From Raffaelea ambrosiae (taxonomy: Eukaryota; Ascomycota; Sordariomycetes; Ophiostomatales; Ophiostomataceae), in contig PCDI01000012.1 of the NCBI GenBank assembly GCA_002778195.1, positions 777,801 through 841,800 on the forward strand: a stretch of 64,000 nt of DNA, in the 5' to 3' direction. Positions 45,363 through 55,523 of the stretch are shown here, in pieces. Each line of letters begins with the position of its first letter. Positions within the stretch are counted from its first letter, which is position 1. The position numbers and the translations under genes are program-made. Below the pieces are notes generated by a model, which saw only the letters and a program-made list of their open reading frames with translations, did not search any database and had not been told where the DNA came from.

Positions 45363-47375
45363 ATGACGCCAATGCGTCCCCTTTTGGGACGGAAGAGCTT
45401 AGCGTATCAATATGGATCCATCGTCCCACCGACGTCGTCTCTGCTGCGGAAGAACGGGCTCTGGCTGTTGACCGAGACGCAACAGATTCGCCATTCGCGA
45501 AAAAAGCGCGGCCCCCAACGCAACAAACCTTACTATGGCGAGCTCTTCGAAGTGCCCCTGCATGTGCTGGACCTCGACGCCGAGGACAGCCCCTATGTGC
45601 GACCGTACGACGACGCCGTCAAGGCCGACCAGAAAAAGCACTGGAAAGGCGCACACGCGTCGATCGACGCCCTGGAGGAGCGCATCGCCGACTTCCAGCA
45701 AGAGCTCGCCGATGCGCAGGCACGACGCGCAAAGACGCGGTCCACCACGTCGCAGTGGGACGTGCTCGACAGGGACATCTGGGCCGCTGCCCTGCTCGGC
45801 TCGGTCAAGCTCGGCGGAGCCGACGAGCCGTCTGGCGCGGCAGCGACAGCATCGACAGCATCGACAGCATCGACAGCATCGACAGCATCGACAGCATCGA
45901 CAGCATCGACAGAATCGACAGAATCGACAGCATCGACAGCACCACCAGTGGCAGAGGTCGACCCCAAGCTCAAAGAGTTGGTAGCGGTCCACCGCGAGCT
46001 GCTGTACCAACACGGCATCATGAAGCGAGTCGCAGCCAAGCCGAGTCTGACCATCCAGATCCTGTTGGAGAGCAAAAAGCGACCCCGCGGAACGGCGAGC
46101 ATGCCTACCGACATCCGGGACGCCTTGGCGGAATGCCGCAGCTTTGTCGAGATGCGGAGACTGCTGGGCATGCTGATGCGATCTTCACCCGGCTGTGTCG
46201 CTGTGTCGAGGCGCGAAATGTACATTCTCGGACTCCTTTCGGCCATGGTGCCTGGGCTCGCAGACGCGTTCACGACAGAAGAGCAACAACAAATACAGAA
46301 AAAAGAAGAGGACAACCAAGATGAGAGCCCCAAAGAGAAGGAGGAACAAAAGGAAGAAGAACAGCAGGGTGAGAGTCAGCAAAAACGACAAACCATACGA
46401 GACAAGCAGGAGCAACCAAGACCACCATTCCGAGGAAACGACGTCGTGTCGGTGGACGATATGCTGGTCTTTGTCTTGAATATGGAACAAGCCTTCCGCA
46501 AACACAAGCTTGATTTCAAGAGGCCGCTCAGCGCGCTCGGAATGCGCCTCGCAGCGCAAGCCAAGGAGCCGGCTGCCCTGCAACAGTTCGTGAGCGTCTT
46601 TATCAACAGCAAATACGGCGACACAGACGGGCTCAAGCCGGCCCAGGAGCTGGTTCTGCCCGTTCTCCAGGACATCCACGGCGCGTTGGTAGCAGATTTC
46701 CGGAGCAAAGCTACACCAATCACGAGAGCAGCAGGCTCCTGGTCTCGCCCTGAGCTGTTCTCTGTCATGACGGGCCGGCACCTCCTGCAGTCTGCCACCG
46801 ACGCAACAGATCAGTCGATGCGTGATTTGGTGGCTGCCCTCAGCAAAGGAGGCAACCAGCCAGAAGATGAAGCCCATCGCATCGTCCTGGCTATCCTGGG
46901 CGAGCTCGGTGCGGTTCGCACTCTGTGGGAGATCCGAAAGGCGGGCATGCCCACGACAGAGGCCATGGACGGTCCCATCATCCCAGGCGATGTTTTGGTG
47001 ACGAGCGTGCTCCGGTATGCTACATACATGAAAGTGATTACCGGAAAGTCCAGGAATGTATCAGCATGGAGCACGAAAGAAGAAACGAATGCCACCGATG
47101 CCAGCATGGCCGAAATGCTGGACTTGCGGATGATACAGAGCTACGAACAGAAGGTCATGGCTGCCTCCCGGGAGCAGACAGATCCCATTCTGCCGGTGCT
47201 GCGGCCAGTGGTTCTGGGCTTGCCGGAGAGGCTTACTGCAGCGAGGGTGACGGACCAGTTTCGCGATGAGGTTGTGCAGGCCTTTGCCCGGCCGACCCTG
47301 GTCGACACTATGAGACACATCCAGAAAATGCTTCGCACGTACAGCCAAGAAGACATTTTCAGCGACAAGGCATAG
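45363..47375 (+). CDS. probable mitochondrial helical protein, unknown function
   Basis: The ATG at 45363 gives 670 aa from one exon (context AGACATGACG). The N-terminus (MTPMRPLLGRKSLAYQYGS) is basic with no early acidic residue, suggesting mitochondrial import. Residues 80-150 are charged and helical ('GAHASIDALEERIADFQQEL'). Residues about 160-195 are an Ala-Ser-Thr tract coded by a 9-bp tandem repeat. A Glu/Gln/Lys-rich linker covers about 305-345. The C-terminal half is predicted all-helical ('LGELGAVRTLWEIRKAGMPT', 'DTMRHIQKMLRTYSQEDIF'), with the look of a helical-repeat organelle expression factor, but I recognise no defined domain. The variable repeat tract and linker are probably disordered. 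Confidence 0.7.
   Translation: MTPMRPLLGRKSLAYQYGSIVPPTSSLLRKNGLWLLTETQQIRHSRKKRGPQRNKPYYGELFEVPLHVLDLDAEDSPYVRPYDDAVKADQKKHWKGAHASIDALEERIADFQQELADAQARRAKTRSTTSQWDVLDRDIWAAALLGSVKLGGADEPSGAAATASTASTASTASTASTASTASTESTESTASTAPPVAEVDPKLKELVAVHRELLYQHGIMKRVAAKPSLTIQILLESKKRPRGTASMPTDIRDALAECRSFVEMRRLLGMLMRSSPGCVAVSRREMYILGLLSAMVPGLADAFTTEEQQQIQKKEEDNQDESPKEKEEQKEEEQQGESQQKRQTIRDKQEQPRPPFRGNDVVSVDDMLVFVLNMEQAFRKHKLDFKRPLSALGMRLAAQAKEPAALQQFVSVFINSKYGDTDGLKPAQELVLPVLQDIHGALVADFRSKATPITRAAGSWSRPELFSVMTGRHLLQSATDATDQSMRDLVAALSKGGNQPEDEAHRIVLAILGELGAVRTLWEIRKAGMPTTEAMDGPIIPGDVLVTSVLRYATYMKVITGKSRNVSAWSTKEETNATDASMAEMLDLRMIQSYEQKVMAASREQTDPILPVLRPVVLGLPERLTAARVTDQFRDEVVQAFARPTLVDTMRHIQKMLRTYSQEDIFSDKA
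45841..45948 (+). repeat. in-frame 9-bp minisatellite (ACAGCATCG)
   Basis: About eleven units encode repeated Thr-Ala-Ser with two Thr-Glu-Ser variants, inside the 45363 gene. The period is a multiple of three, so length changes keep the frame. Confidence 0.95.
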
Positions 47376-47862
47376 AAGCTAGACAGAGAGGCAGAGAAGC
47401 ATGAGGAGTGCTGAGCATCTTGGGCATGTAGAACGGCGAGTCATTGGTGCATCTCACTCCAAATCCATGTACACACACACTCGCATACAGGTAATCTCAT
47501 ACATCAATGCAAGCAGCAGCTACAGTGAAAAACAAACCTGCCTTTCTGGCATTTCATCCATGCTAGACGAGCAACGAACATCTCTTACCATGCCTCGTGA
47601 AATCTACCTGCCCGAACCAAAAGACGAAGGGAGCCATTTCTATTTTTTTTGACCGAGCCTTTTCGTTTGACTGCGCCTTCCCTAAATCCACGAGTTGCTC
47701 CTCTACGCTCACTATGTCCAGGACCCCGACTGTCTCTACGCTGACGTTGTTTTGGATCAAGGTTGTCCTACCTTCGGGCGGCACGGGGGTGAACGGCAGG
47801 CCGCATTCCCATCCGCCTCGAGACTCGGCGCTCCACGGTAGACGTTAGTTGTATCCCACTAG
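47376..47862. other. intergenic flank of relic locus
   Basis: Non-coding DNA after the 45363 gene. A plus-strand stretch near 47685-47790 reads as a short coding-like segment ('HELLLYAHYVQDPDCLYADV') without a start, perhaps another gene fragment; I cannot assign it. Confidence 0.45.
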
Positions 47863-48342
47863 ATGGGTCTTGGGGGCTCACCTTCTTCACAGACTCTTTT
47901 TGCCTGTTTGCAGGCCGTTAACGACGTTCTCGGCTATGACGACAAGTACCAGGTCATGATCGACGCCAACCAGGTCTGGAGCGTCCCCAAGGCAATCGGA
48001 ACAAGACGCACCTCGTCGAGTTCAGCCCGGGTCGACGTATGGGACCTGGCCATAGCACATGTAGACGCCCTCCCCCGTCCCGTTCCCGGCAACAAGCGAT
48101 ACAGTTTCGCGGTGCCAGACCGGCTTACCTACGGCCTGGCGACCACGATTATCGGAGAGAACTTTCCGTGGGCCAGCTCCAAGGTGTCGAAAGAGGTTCA
48201 AACACCCAATGCATCCCACGGCCTCGACGGCGAAACAGCTGCCAAGGAGCTGGGACTCGCGTACCAGACGTTTGGGCAATCCGTCGTTGGTCTTGCAGCA
48301 CAGGCAGAGAAGATGGAAGGGGCCTCATCTGTCGTACATTAG
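47863..48342 (+). pseudogene. chimeric ORF: enolase-superfamily and reductase fragments
   Basis: One open frame of 159 codons joins two unrelated pieces. At 47914-47998 the translation 'YQVMIDANQVWSVPKAI' matches the metal-binding strand of mandelate-racemase/enolase-superfamily sugar acid dehydratases (fuconate dehydratase type), directly after an acceptor-like TTTGCAG. At 48031-48342 the translation 'WDLAIAHVDALPRPVPGNKR' and 'AAKELGLAYQTFGQSVVGLA' matches the C-terminal part of an NAD(P)-dependent dihydroflavonol/cinnamoyl-CoA reductase-like SDR. Neither catalytic domain is complete: no Rossmann motif and no barrel. An ATG at 47863 makes the chimera formally translatable, but gene debris is the simplest reading. 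Confidence 0.65.
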
Positions 48343-48450
48343 AGCTCGCCCCCAACACAAAATGGATATAAAGACTGTTTATAGTAAAGCCATGGAGTGG
48401 CCGGTCCAGCCAACACCACAGTGGACAAACTGCGTGTCTTTCCGATGCTG

Positions 48451-48735
48451 TCAACTATAGGCTCCTGTTCGCATTGCACACGGAAGTGCGGGTTCTTTTG
48501 GCATCTTGTCACTGAATTGGAACATCACGAATCGGTCGGCCAGCGTCAGGAGCCACGGAATGGAATTGCGGCTGGGTGCAGTAACTATATAGTGGTCTGT
48601 CGGGTTTGCATGCATCGTACCGGCATCCATGCAGACAACGCGGCCAGAAGCGAGGTTTACGGGCTCTTGGTCGGTATGGGGGTTTGCCCTCAACTCCTGT
48701 ACCTCTCTTTCGAGCTCTGTGCAGCCACGAAAAGA
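48451..48735 (-). pseudogene. orphan exon-like coding segment, unassigned
   Basis: On the minus strand a frame opens after a TGA and an acceptor-like GCACAG. It reads 'ELEREVQELRANPH', then 'GRVVCMDAGTMHANPTDHYI' and 'SIPWLLTLADRFVMFQ', ending at a TAG (48451-48453). Composition and codon use look like real protein, including a leucine-zipper-like start, but there is no ATG at the front and no recognisable partner exon. I could not name the family. It is probably a remnant of a lost gene next to the chimeric relic. Confidence 0.4.
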
Positions 48736-51669
48736 CGGTTGTCAGCAAAGGGGCAAAATGCCCTACGAACCAAACTGACTGCCGAAAAGGGCGGCGAAAA
48801 AAAAAAGTGGGTGAGAATAAGAATCGGGTAACAGTTAGTCAAACTAGAGAAAAGACCACTACGTTGCAGCGGTTTGACGTTAATAGCCCTATGAGATACG
48901 CTAAAAGTGTGGGTAACTCTTAACTACGGGTGGGTGAGCAAAGAGATCGTCCACCCAATGAGAGGGAGCACATCCGCCAAACTGACGAACCAACCAGACA
49001 ACCCGGACTCGGGCGACCAGAGAAAAGGAAGAGAAGAGAAGGACAGTGACGGTCGATGGATGGGCAGAGAGCCGCAAGCAGCAGCAGCGCGGGCCAACGG
49101 TGGTCGGACCGGCCGCCAGCAGGTTGTGGCTGTTTGTTGTTAGCGTCCATTCACATTTACTATTTACACAGCAATTGACGAACCTGTTTTCAAGTTGATA
49201 TTAATATCCCGCTTCTTGCCTGGTTTGCCGCCGCCCCATGTCTACTCCTACCCTCTCTTGTCTGTGCTCATCGCAGCCCTGTCGCCAGCTGAAGCTATTC
49301 CTTGAAGCCCCTCCCAATAGTGCACTTTGTTTGTGCACTTGTATGCAGGCAAAACAACCCCCTCCCTGGCTCAGGGGCCACTCTCGGCGATCTAGCCGCA
49401 TCAGACGTGGACAAGGCTGTGTTTGGGCGTCCCTGCTGCTTTGTTCTTTGCTTGTATCGTACGAGTATGGGAACTCATACTCTCTGTTTGGTCAAGTTGT
49501 ATGCGCGCAAACACACCGCATTGATCGCCAGCCAGACGAGGGAGAGAGAGAGCAGAACATCGGACCAGGGAGGTGAGATTTTGGCGAAGCTCGACTGCTG
49601 TTGGTTCTTTTTCTTTTTCTTGTGTCCGTTTTTTTTCTTTTTTGCAGTCTCTCTCTGTCGTCCCACTGGCCAGCCCAGCCCTCCCACAACAAATACTTCT
49701 GGGCCCTGCCCATGCACGGCCACGCTGTCATATCACCTCCCCATTGTTTTTATGTGTGTCTCATTCTGCTGCTTTCTCCTACCCTCATTTTGCGAGCATT
49801 GTTGCTACAAAGTACTTGCCCAATGTCTCTGGTGGCTTTCCCGTTTCGTCGTCCAACATGCTACATGCCGGCATCCAGCATGGGCTCTTGCATTGCACCA
49901 TCTCCCAGTCTTGGCCATAGGGTTGGCCGTGGCGGCTGGGGGATCATGTTCAGATGAAGAGGTGCAGAAGTAGAAATGAACAGACAAGGAAAGAGGCAGA
50001 GCCGTCATTCTAAATCGACGAAAAACAGAAAGCACATCCGACCCAAAGGATGCGGCCTTCGGCGACCGCGGGCTAGGAACAATTCGTCAGACAACAGAAA
50101 GCTGCTTTTGGCCATGGCTTTTTTTCTTCTTCTCGCTTCGAATGCAAGCCACACTCGTTGCAGCCAGCCCCTTGGCTAGATCTCGCTACGCTTTGCCGTT
50201 TATTGATCTGGCCTGCGTCCCTTATTAGCAGTAGCTGAAAGATGGGCTTGTCTCTGAGGCGTATGAGGAGAGATGAATGGGAACGAAAGAGAAAGAGAGC
50301 ACTCAAGAGTGAGTACTCGGAAATTGAGTACTTGGACAGCGAGTACTTGGACAACGAGCACTACTCAGAAAACGAGAATGGCCTGAGCATGCAGTTCCCG
50401 TCCCACGTCCCGAGTTGCACATGCAGTCATACAAGGGGAGGCACAGTCAAACGCCCGGAATGTGTCCTCATCCGGACAACCAAGTCACAGAGAGGTATCG
50501 TCCGTATGTGCATTGGCCTGTCTCGGTACGCGCTGCCCGCTGCTCGTCCCGGTGATTCTCTCTCTCCACCTTGGTACGCAAGTGACGCCCATCTCACCGT
50601 TCAACAAGGAACGTAGAACGGTGGCAAGCCACATGCTGACCACTCTCGCTCTCTCTGTGTTTGTGTGTTTCGCGTTTCGCGTTTCCTTTTTCTCTTCTTT
50701 GTTTCTTTGGCTGCTTCGCGCAGATCCTTTCTGAACTTCCCCCTCCTGACCTCCGTTGGGATTGCGTATGTGTCCGTATGCTGCTTTTGTGTTAATCCAT
50801 GATATGGAAGTGTCTGGTTTTTTTTTTCCTCTTCATATCTTTTTGTCACATACTCACCAGCTTCCTCCATCTCCCCATTCTCATCCTCCTCCTCCTCTTG
50901 CTTTCTTACACTTCCCGACTTCGCCCCCTTGTCTGCTGCTATCTAACCGCCCCTGCCCCGTGGCTGCCTCGTCGCCAACCTCACTCTTCACAAGCCCTCC
51001 TGCCTCCTCATTCTTCTTTCCCTTTCCAGCTTGAGCTTTGGCCTCGGCCCCCTCATCTTCCCTTCCAGGTACCTCAATACCTCATTTGCTCTATCGCTTC
51101 AGCACTTTGGCCAGCTCGCTGCTTACCGCGTTGCCTTAGTGGCAAGCACGCACGACCTGTTCGTACCAGAGAACCCTCCCCGTTGGGGACCATATCCTCT
51201 CCCCCCCTTGCCCGCCTCTCCGGGCCCTCCCCTTGTGTGTGTGTGTTTTCTTTTTCTGTTGTTGTTTTCTAGCTCCCAGCCATTCGACTTCATCACACCG
51301 TAGACCGGGGGGGGCATGTCGGATATCCCATCGCTCTTCGTGCTCTCTTCCTCTTGTTTTTTTCTTGTGTTCGTCTTCTAGCAGATCTGCTGTACGAATG
51401 GTTGCCCCTGCATTTTCTCTCTTGATCCCGCAACCTCTCCTTCAACTGTCTCCTTCCTCTCGCTCGGTATCGCCCCCATTTCACTTTTCTGTTTTGTAGC
51501 CGTGCTTTCTTTTGTGTTTCTTCTCGGAAGAGCATGTCTTAGAGAGACAGACGCCCCACAAAGACTCAGCCCCGAGGTCCTAACACCTCGTACATGCACG
51601 CAGGCAGCCCGGCTAGCACATCCAGCAAGCAAAAAAGCACTGCCACGCTTTCCTCTCATCGACACGAAC
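48736..51669. other. intergenic and leader of kelch gene
   Basis: No gene is recognised. From about 50850 to 51500 the plus strand is strongly C/T-rich, as in promoters and leaders of expressed filamentous-fungal genes. Confidence 0.6.
51534..51542 (+). promoter_or_regulatory. two-codon uORF (ATG TCT TAG)
   Basis: A minimal upstream reading frame in the probable leader of the kelch gene, out of frame with the main CDS. Such uORFs can lower translation; the transcript start is not known here. Confidence 0.35.
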
Positions 51670-54123
51670 ATGAACCTGGTCTTCGACATGGATTCACAAC
51701 GGCGCTCAGCGATGTCTTCTTCATCCATCAGACGACAACAATTAAGAATGGATGGTCGATGTGATGCTGCTATGAAGTCTCGGCGGTGCGGGAAGAGAAT
51801 ATGCTCCTCCTCCTCGCGAGGACATTTGTGGTCATATCTGCTGGCCATGCTGCTGTTTCTCGTCCCAAGCATCATGGCTCAGAGAGATCCGAGTAAGTCG
51901 AGTTCTGTTCCTAGTTCCGTTCCTGGCCCATGACTGCCCTTGACTTTGACCGTGCACGACTAACAAGATATCTTTCCCCCCCCCCCCCATCCAGTCAACA
52001 ACTTTTGCCGGCGCTTTGGACACCAGACCACGGTCGTCGACCGCCGGCTGTACATTGACGGCGGCCTCGTCAACTGGAACCCCATGCAGTCGTACCCGGC
52101 CAACTACAGCAACACATACCTGCTGTACCAGGACCTCGACCACGACTCGAGCGACGGCATGCCCCAGCTGTACGCCAACCTGTCCAAGAACAGCTCGATT
52201 CCCGACGTCAGCGGCGGCGTCCTCTGGGGCGACAGCGTCAACAAGATGTTTTATCTGTTTGGGGGCGAGTACTACCAGGAGCCGCCGCCGGCGACCAACT
52301 TCTTGCTGTACGCATACGACATCCTCAACAACCTTTGGGTCTCGCTCGGCCCGCCCCAGCAGGTGGCCATCAGCGCGGTGTCCTACGGCGCCGGCACGGC
52401 CGTCTCGGAGCGCGGCGAGGGCTACTACTATGGCGGCTGGCTGTCCAACAACACGGTGGCCGGCTGGACGGGTCCGGCGGTGGCCACGACGGGGCTCGTC
52501 AAGTACGAGATGGACACCAACTCGTGGACCAACAGCTCGGGGCCGGACGACGTGCGGCGTGCCGAGGGCATCCTGGTGTATCTGCCGGCCGGCGACGGCG
52601 GACTGCTGGTGTATTTCGGGGGCATCCGGGACCCGTACCGCAACGGCACCGTGGAGGGCCAGTCGCTCGACACCATTTTCATCTACGACGTGCTCAGCTC
52701 CAAGTGGTACGAGCAAACGGCCTCGGGGGCCATCCCGGGCGACCGGCGGCGGTTCTGTGCCGGCGCCACCTGGGCTCCGGACCACTCGAGTTACAATATG
52801 TAGGCCCCCCCCCCCCTCCCTCTGTTTCTCCGCCTACCGTTGTGATTGCCCCATGCCCCTGGCCTTCCCTTGCCTTGTTGTTGTTGTTGTCCTTCTACGG
52901 GCTTGTTGACACTTCTTCACAGCTACCTCTACGGCGGCGCCAGCATGCCCCCCGACACGAGCGGCTACGACGACGTCTACGTCCTGTCGATCCCCTCGTT
53001 CACCTGGATCAAGCTGTACCCAACCGACGGCAACTACACGGGCCAGTACCCCCACCACAGCATGGCCTGCAACGTCATCTCGGGCGCGCAGATGCTCATC
53101 ATCGGCGGCACCTTCCCGCTGAGCGACGACTGCGACGTGCCCCAGCAGTGGGGCACCCACAACGCCGACCTCACCGAGCCCAACGACGTCCTGTGGCAGC
53201 TGTTCGACACCAACACCACCACGCCCTACAGCGTGCCCGACCCCATTGTCAGCGCCATCGGCGGCGGGCCGTCCGGCGGCGCCACCAAGACGGCACCCGC
53301 CAGCGGCTGGAACAACACCGACCTGCCGATTCTCATCACACGCACCGCCACCGTGGCCGCGCGGTCGCCGACGCGGTCGATCCCGGCGGGCGACGGAGAA
53401 GGCAAATCCGGCCAGGGCTCTTCCTCCCTCAGCAAGGGCGCCATCGCCGGCATCGCCGTGGGCGCCGCGGCGGCCGTGTGTCTGGCGCTGGCCTGTTGCT
53501 GGGGCATGGCCCGGCGGTACCGGGCCCGCCAGAAACGGCAGCCTCCTCCTCCGAACGGAGTAGAAGGTCCACCACCCGAATACGCCGCCGGCCCTCCGCA
53601 CCAGCCCTACCCAGCGGGCGGATCCCCTCCGCACCAGCCGCACATGATGATGATGACGCAAGGCGGGGGGTACGGGCCGGCGTCGCCGGCCGGACTTGCC
53701 AGCGGCGGTGGTGGGAGCGCGCAGTACTACCCGTGGCCGCCAGGGATGAGCCCCCATCCAGGAGGAGGCGGCGCACCCTCGCCGGTGAGCGCGTATCCGG
53801 CGGGCATGTACGGAGCGGCATCGCCACCGCCCATACCGATCGAGCTGGCGGCTGGGGAAGGGGGGGGTACCGGAACCAACGCCAGCAGTGTCCCCGGCGG
53901 CGTCATCGGTACGCCTTGTGAGGCCGCCAAGATGGACGACCAGGGCCGGGCGTGGTCGCCGCAGGTCAGCGAGGTGCAGATGTCGTCGCCGCAACGGGCA
54001 CACATGCCCGGGTCGCCGGGCGGAGGCGAGGGGAGTCCGGGGGCGGACGACGGGGCCATGGCCGGGTCGCGGTCACCGGTCCACCACGGCATACAGGAGC
54101 TGAGCGCGGATACGCGTCCGTAG
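51670..54123 (+). CDS. kelch-repeat single-pass surface protein
   Basis: Exons 51670-51892, 51995-52799 and 52923-54123 give 742 aa with the first in-frame ATG; ATGs at 51688, 51712, 51748 and 51772 are alternatives, the last giving a more usual signal sequence. The hydrophobic signal 'WSYLLAMLLFLVPSIMAQ' ends near residue 73. The ectodomain has kelch-like blades: 'GHQTTVVDRRLYIDGG', 'KMFYLFGG', 'GEGYYYGGW', 'LLVYFGGIRDPY' and, across the second intron, 'IYLYGGASMP', with many N-glycosylation sequons. A membrane helix follows ('GAIAGIAVGAAAAVCLALAC', about 487-509), then a Pro/Gly-rich cytoplasmic tail of about 230 residues. It probably sits in the plasma membrane facing the wall; the ligand is unknown. 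Confidence 0.88.
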
Positions 54124-54889
54124 CAGAGTCGGCAGAGCCCGACGAGCCAGGCGAGCCAGTCGAGTCGGACGAGCTACCGGGCGCGGGAAGTAGCACGGCT
54201 GCAGCACCGGGACGGGCATGTAGGAGATGCCGGTGGAGGCATGCACAACGCATTCTACCAACCATAAGCAAGGGACGCCGCCAAGAACCATGGGATTGTT
54301 TCTTTTATTGTGTGGCTGTTCTGTTGGCTGTTGTTCTTGTCACTCTCTCATATCTTGTTGGATTCCCTATTTGCGTTGTTTGGTCTGTTCTGTCTGGCCT
54401 GTCTCCTTCTTTTGTTTCTTTTGTTTCTTTTTTGCTATTCCCTCACTCCTTACAAGAAGTGGTTTGTGTATGACGATGATATCATGGTCCATGAAGACGG
54501 CGGGTTTTTTGTTGTCTGGCTGGGAAATTCAGAGAAAAGGGAGAGAACGGCGGAAGAAACCGGGGGAAGACACGTGTACGTGGCTTGGACAATGGCGAAA
54601 CCGCGTACGTTGGTGTTGTCGACATGGATGTTGTTGTCTCTCCTTTCCGCCCTGGACGCCGATGGTCTCAGGACAGGGCCTGGGAGCTCGCTAGAATAGT
54701 GACTAATACCAACTCCCTATTTTGGTTTTTGCTCTGTGTTCTGTAACGGCATATGGCTACAGAATGGCGGTCTACCTAACTGCAGTGTCTAACCAAAACG
54801 TCCGAGCAAGAAGAGAGAAGCGGCAGAGCGCCACAGTCTTGCAGCAGCCAGCATGGCTTTGCCCCAGGCACGCGATTTCAGCCTTGCCT

Positions 54890-54966
54890 CAGCTCAGGAC
54901 AGCTCAAGACCGGCCCAGGACAGCTCAGGACGGCCCAGGACAGCCCAGGACAGCCCAGGACAGACA
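54890..54966. repeat. 10-bp minisatellite (CAGGACAGCC-type)
   Basis: About seven degenerate 10-bp units (CAGGACAGCC/CAGGACGGCC/CAGGACAGCT) follow one another in non-coding DNA. Confidence 0.9.
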
Positions 54967-55281
54967 CCCAGAAAATGACGGAGTCGCCTCCGCCAATGGC
55001 TCGATCGCGTCACGCGGGCTGAAGCCATTTCCCCTCGGAATGGCGACATTTGAGATGGGATCTACATACTTTGCCCCCTCTACGGTGTACTCCAGGCCAC
55101 TCCAAGGGCTACTCCGGGGGCTGCTCCACGGTGTATCGCAACTACACCATACTCTCCGCGTTGTTAGCACCCGGTCCTACATACCAACTATGTAGTAGAG
55201 CTCTCGGACTCCCAGCTGTCTGGACCTGTCCGTGCCAAGAAGCGCGAAAGAGCAGATCACTGCACACACCACCAACCCACA

Positions 55282-55287
55282 GACACA

Positions 55288-55329
<42 letters not shown>

Positions 55330-55344
55330 GCACGCACGCACGCA
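55282..55344. repeat. (AC)n followed by (GCAC)n
   Basis: A long AC run of about 45 bases passes into CGCA/GCAC units; the whole is alternating purine-pyrimidine apart from one step. Confidence 0.95.
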
Positions 55345-55508
55345 CACGTACCACACGTCCAAGCACACGCAACACACGCAAGGGACGGAAGGATGTCGTA
55401 CGTGCACGCGCACGCGCACAGTGAGATTCTGCGCAGGACGGGAAGATAGAAAACTTTTAAGAAATTTGGTCTAAAGAATCCTCTCATTGATAACCTTGTT
55501 TTGACAAG

Positions 55509-55523
55509 GGGGGGGGGGGGGGG
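55509..55523. repeat. G homopolymer
   Basis: A run of about fifteen G in non-coding DNA; its length may be uncertain. Confidence 0.85.

Noticed and set aside
49302..49973. 223-codon ORF
   Set aside because: It begins with a non-ATG-supported context, is Cys/Phe/Ser-rich from T/C-rich DNA, and has no domain.
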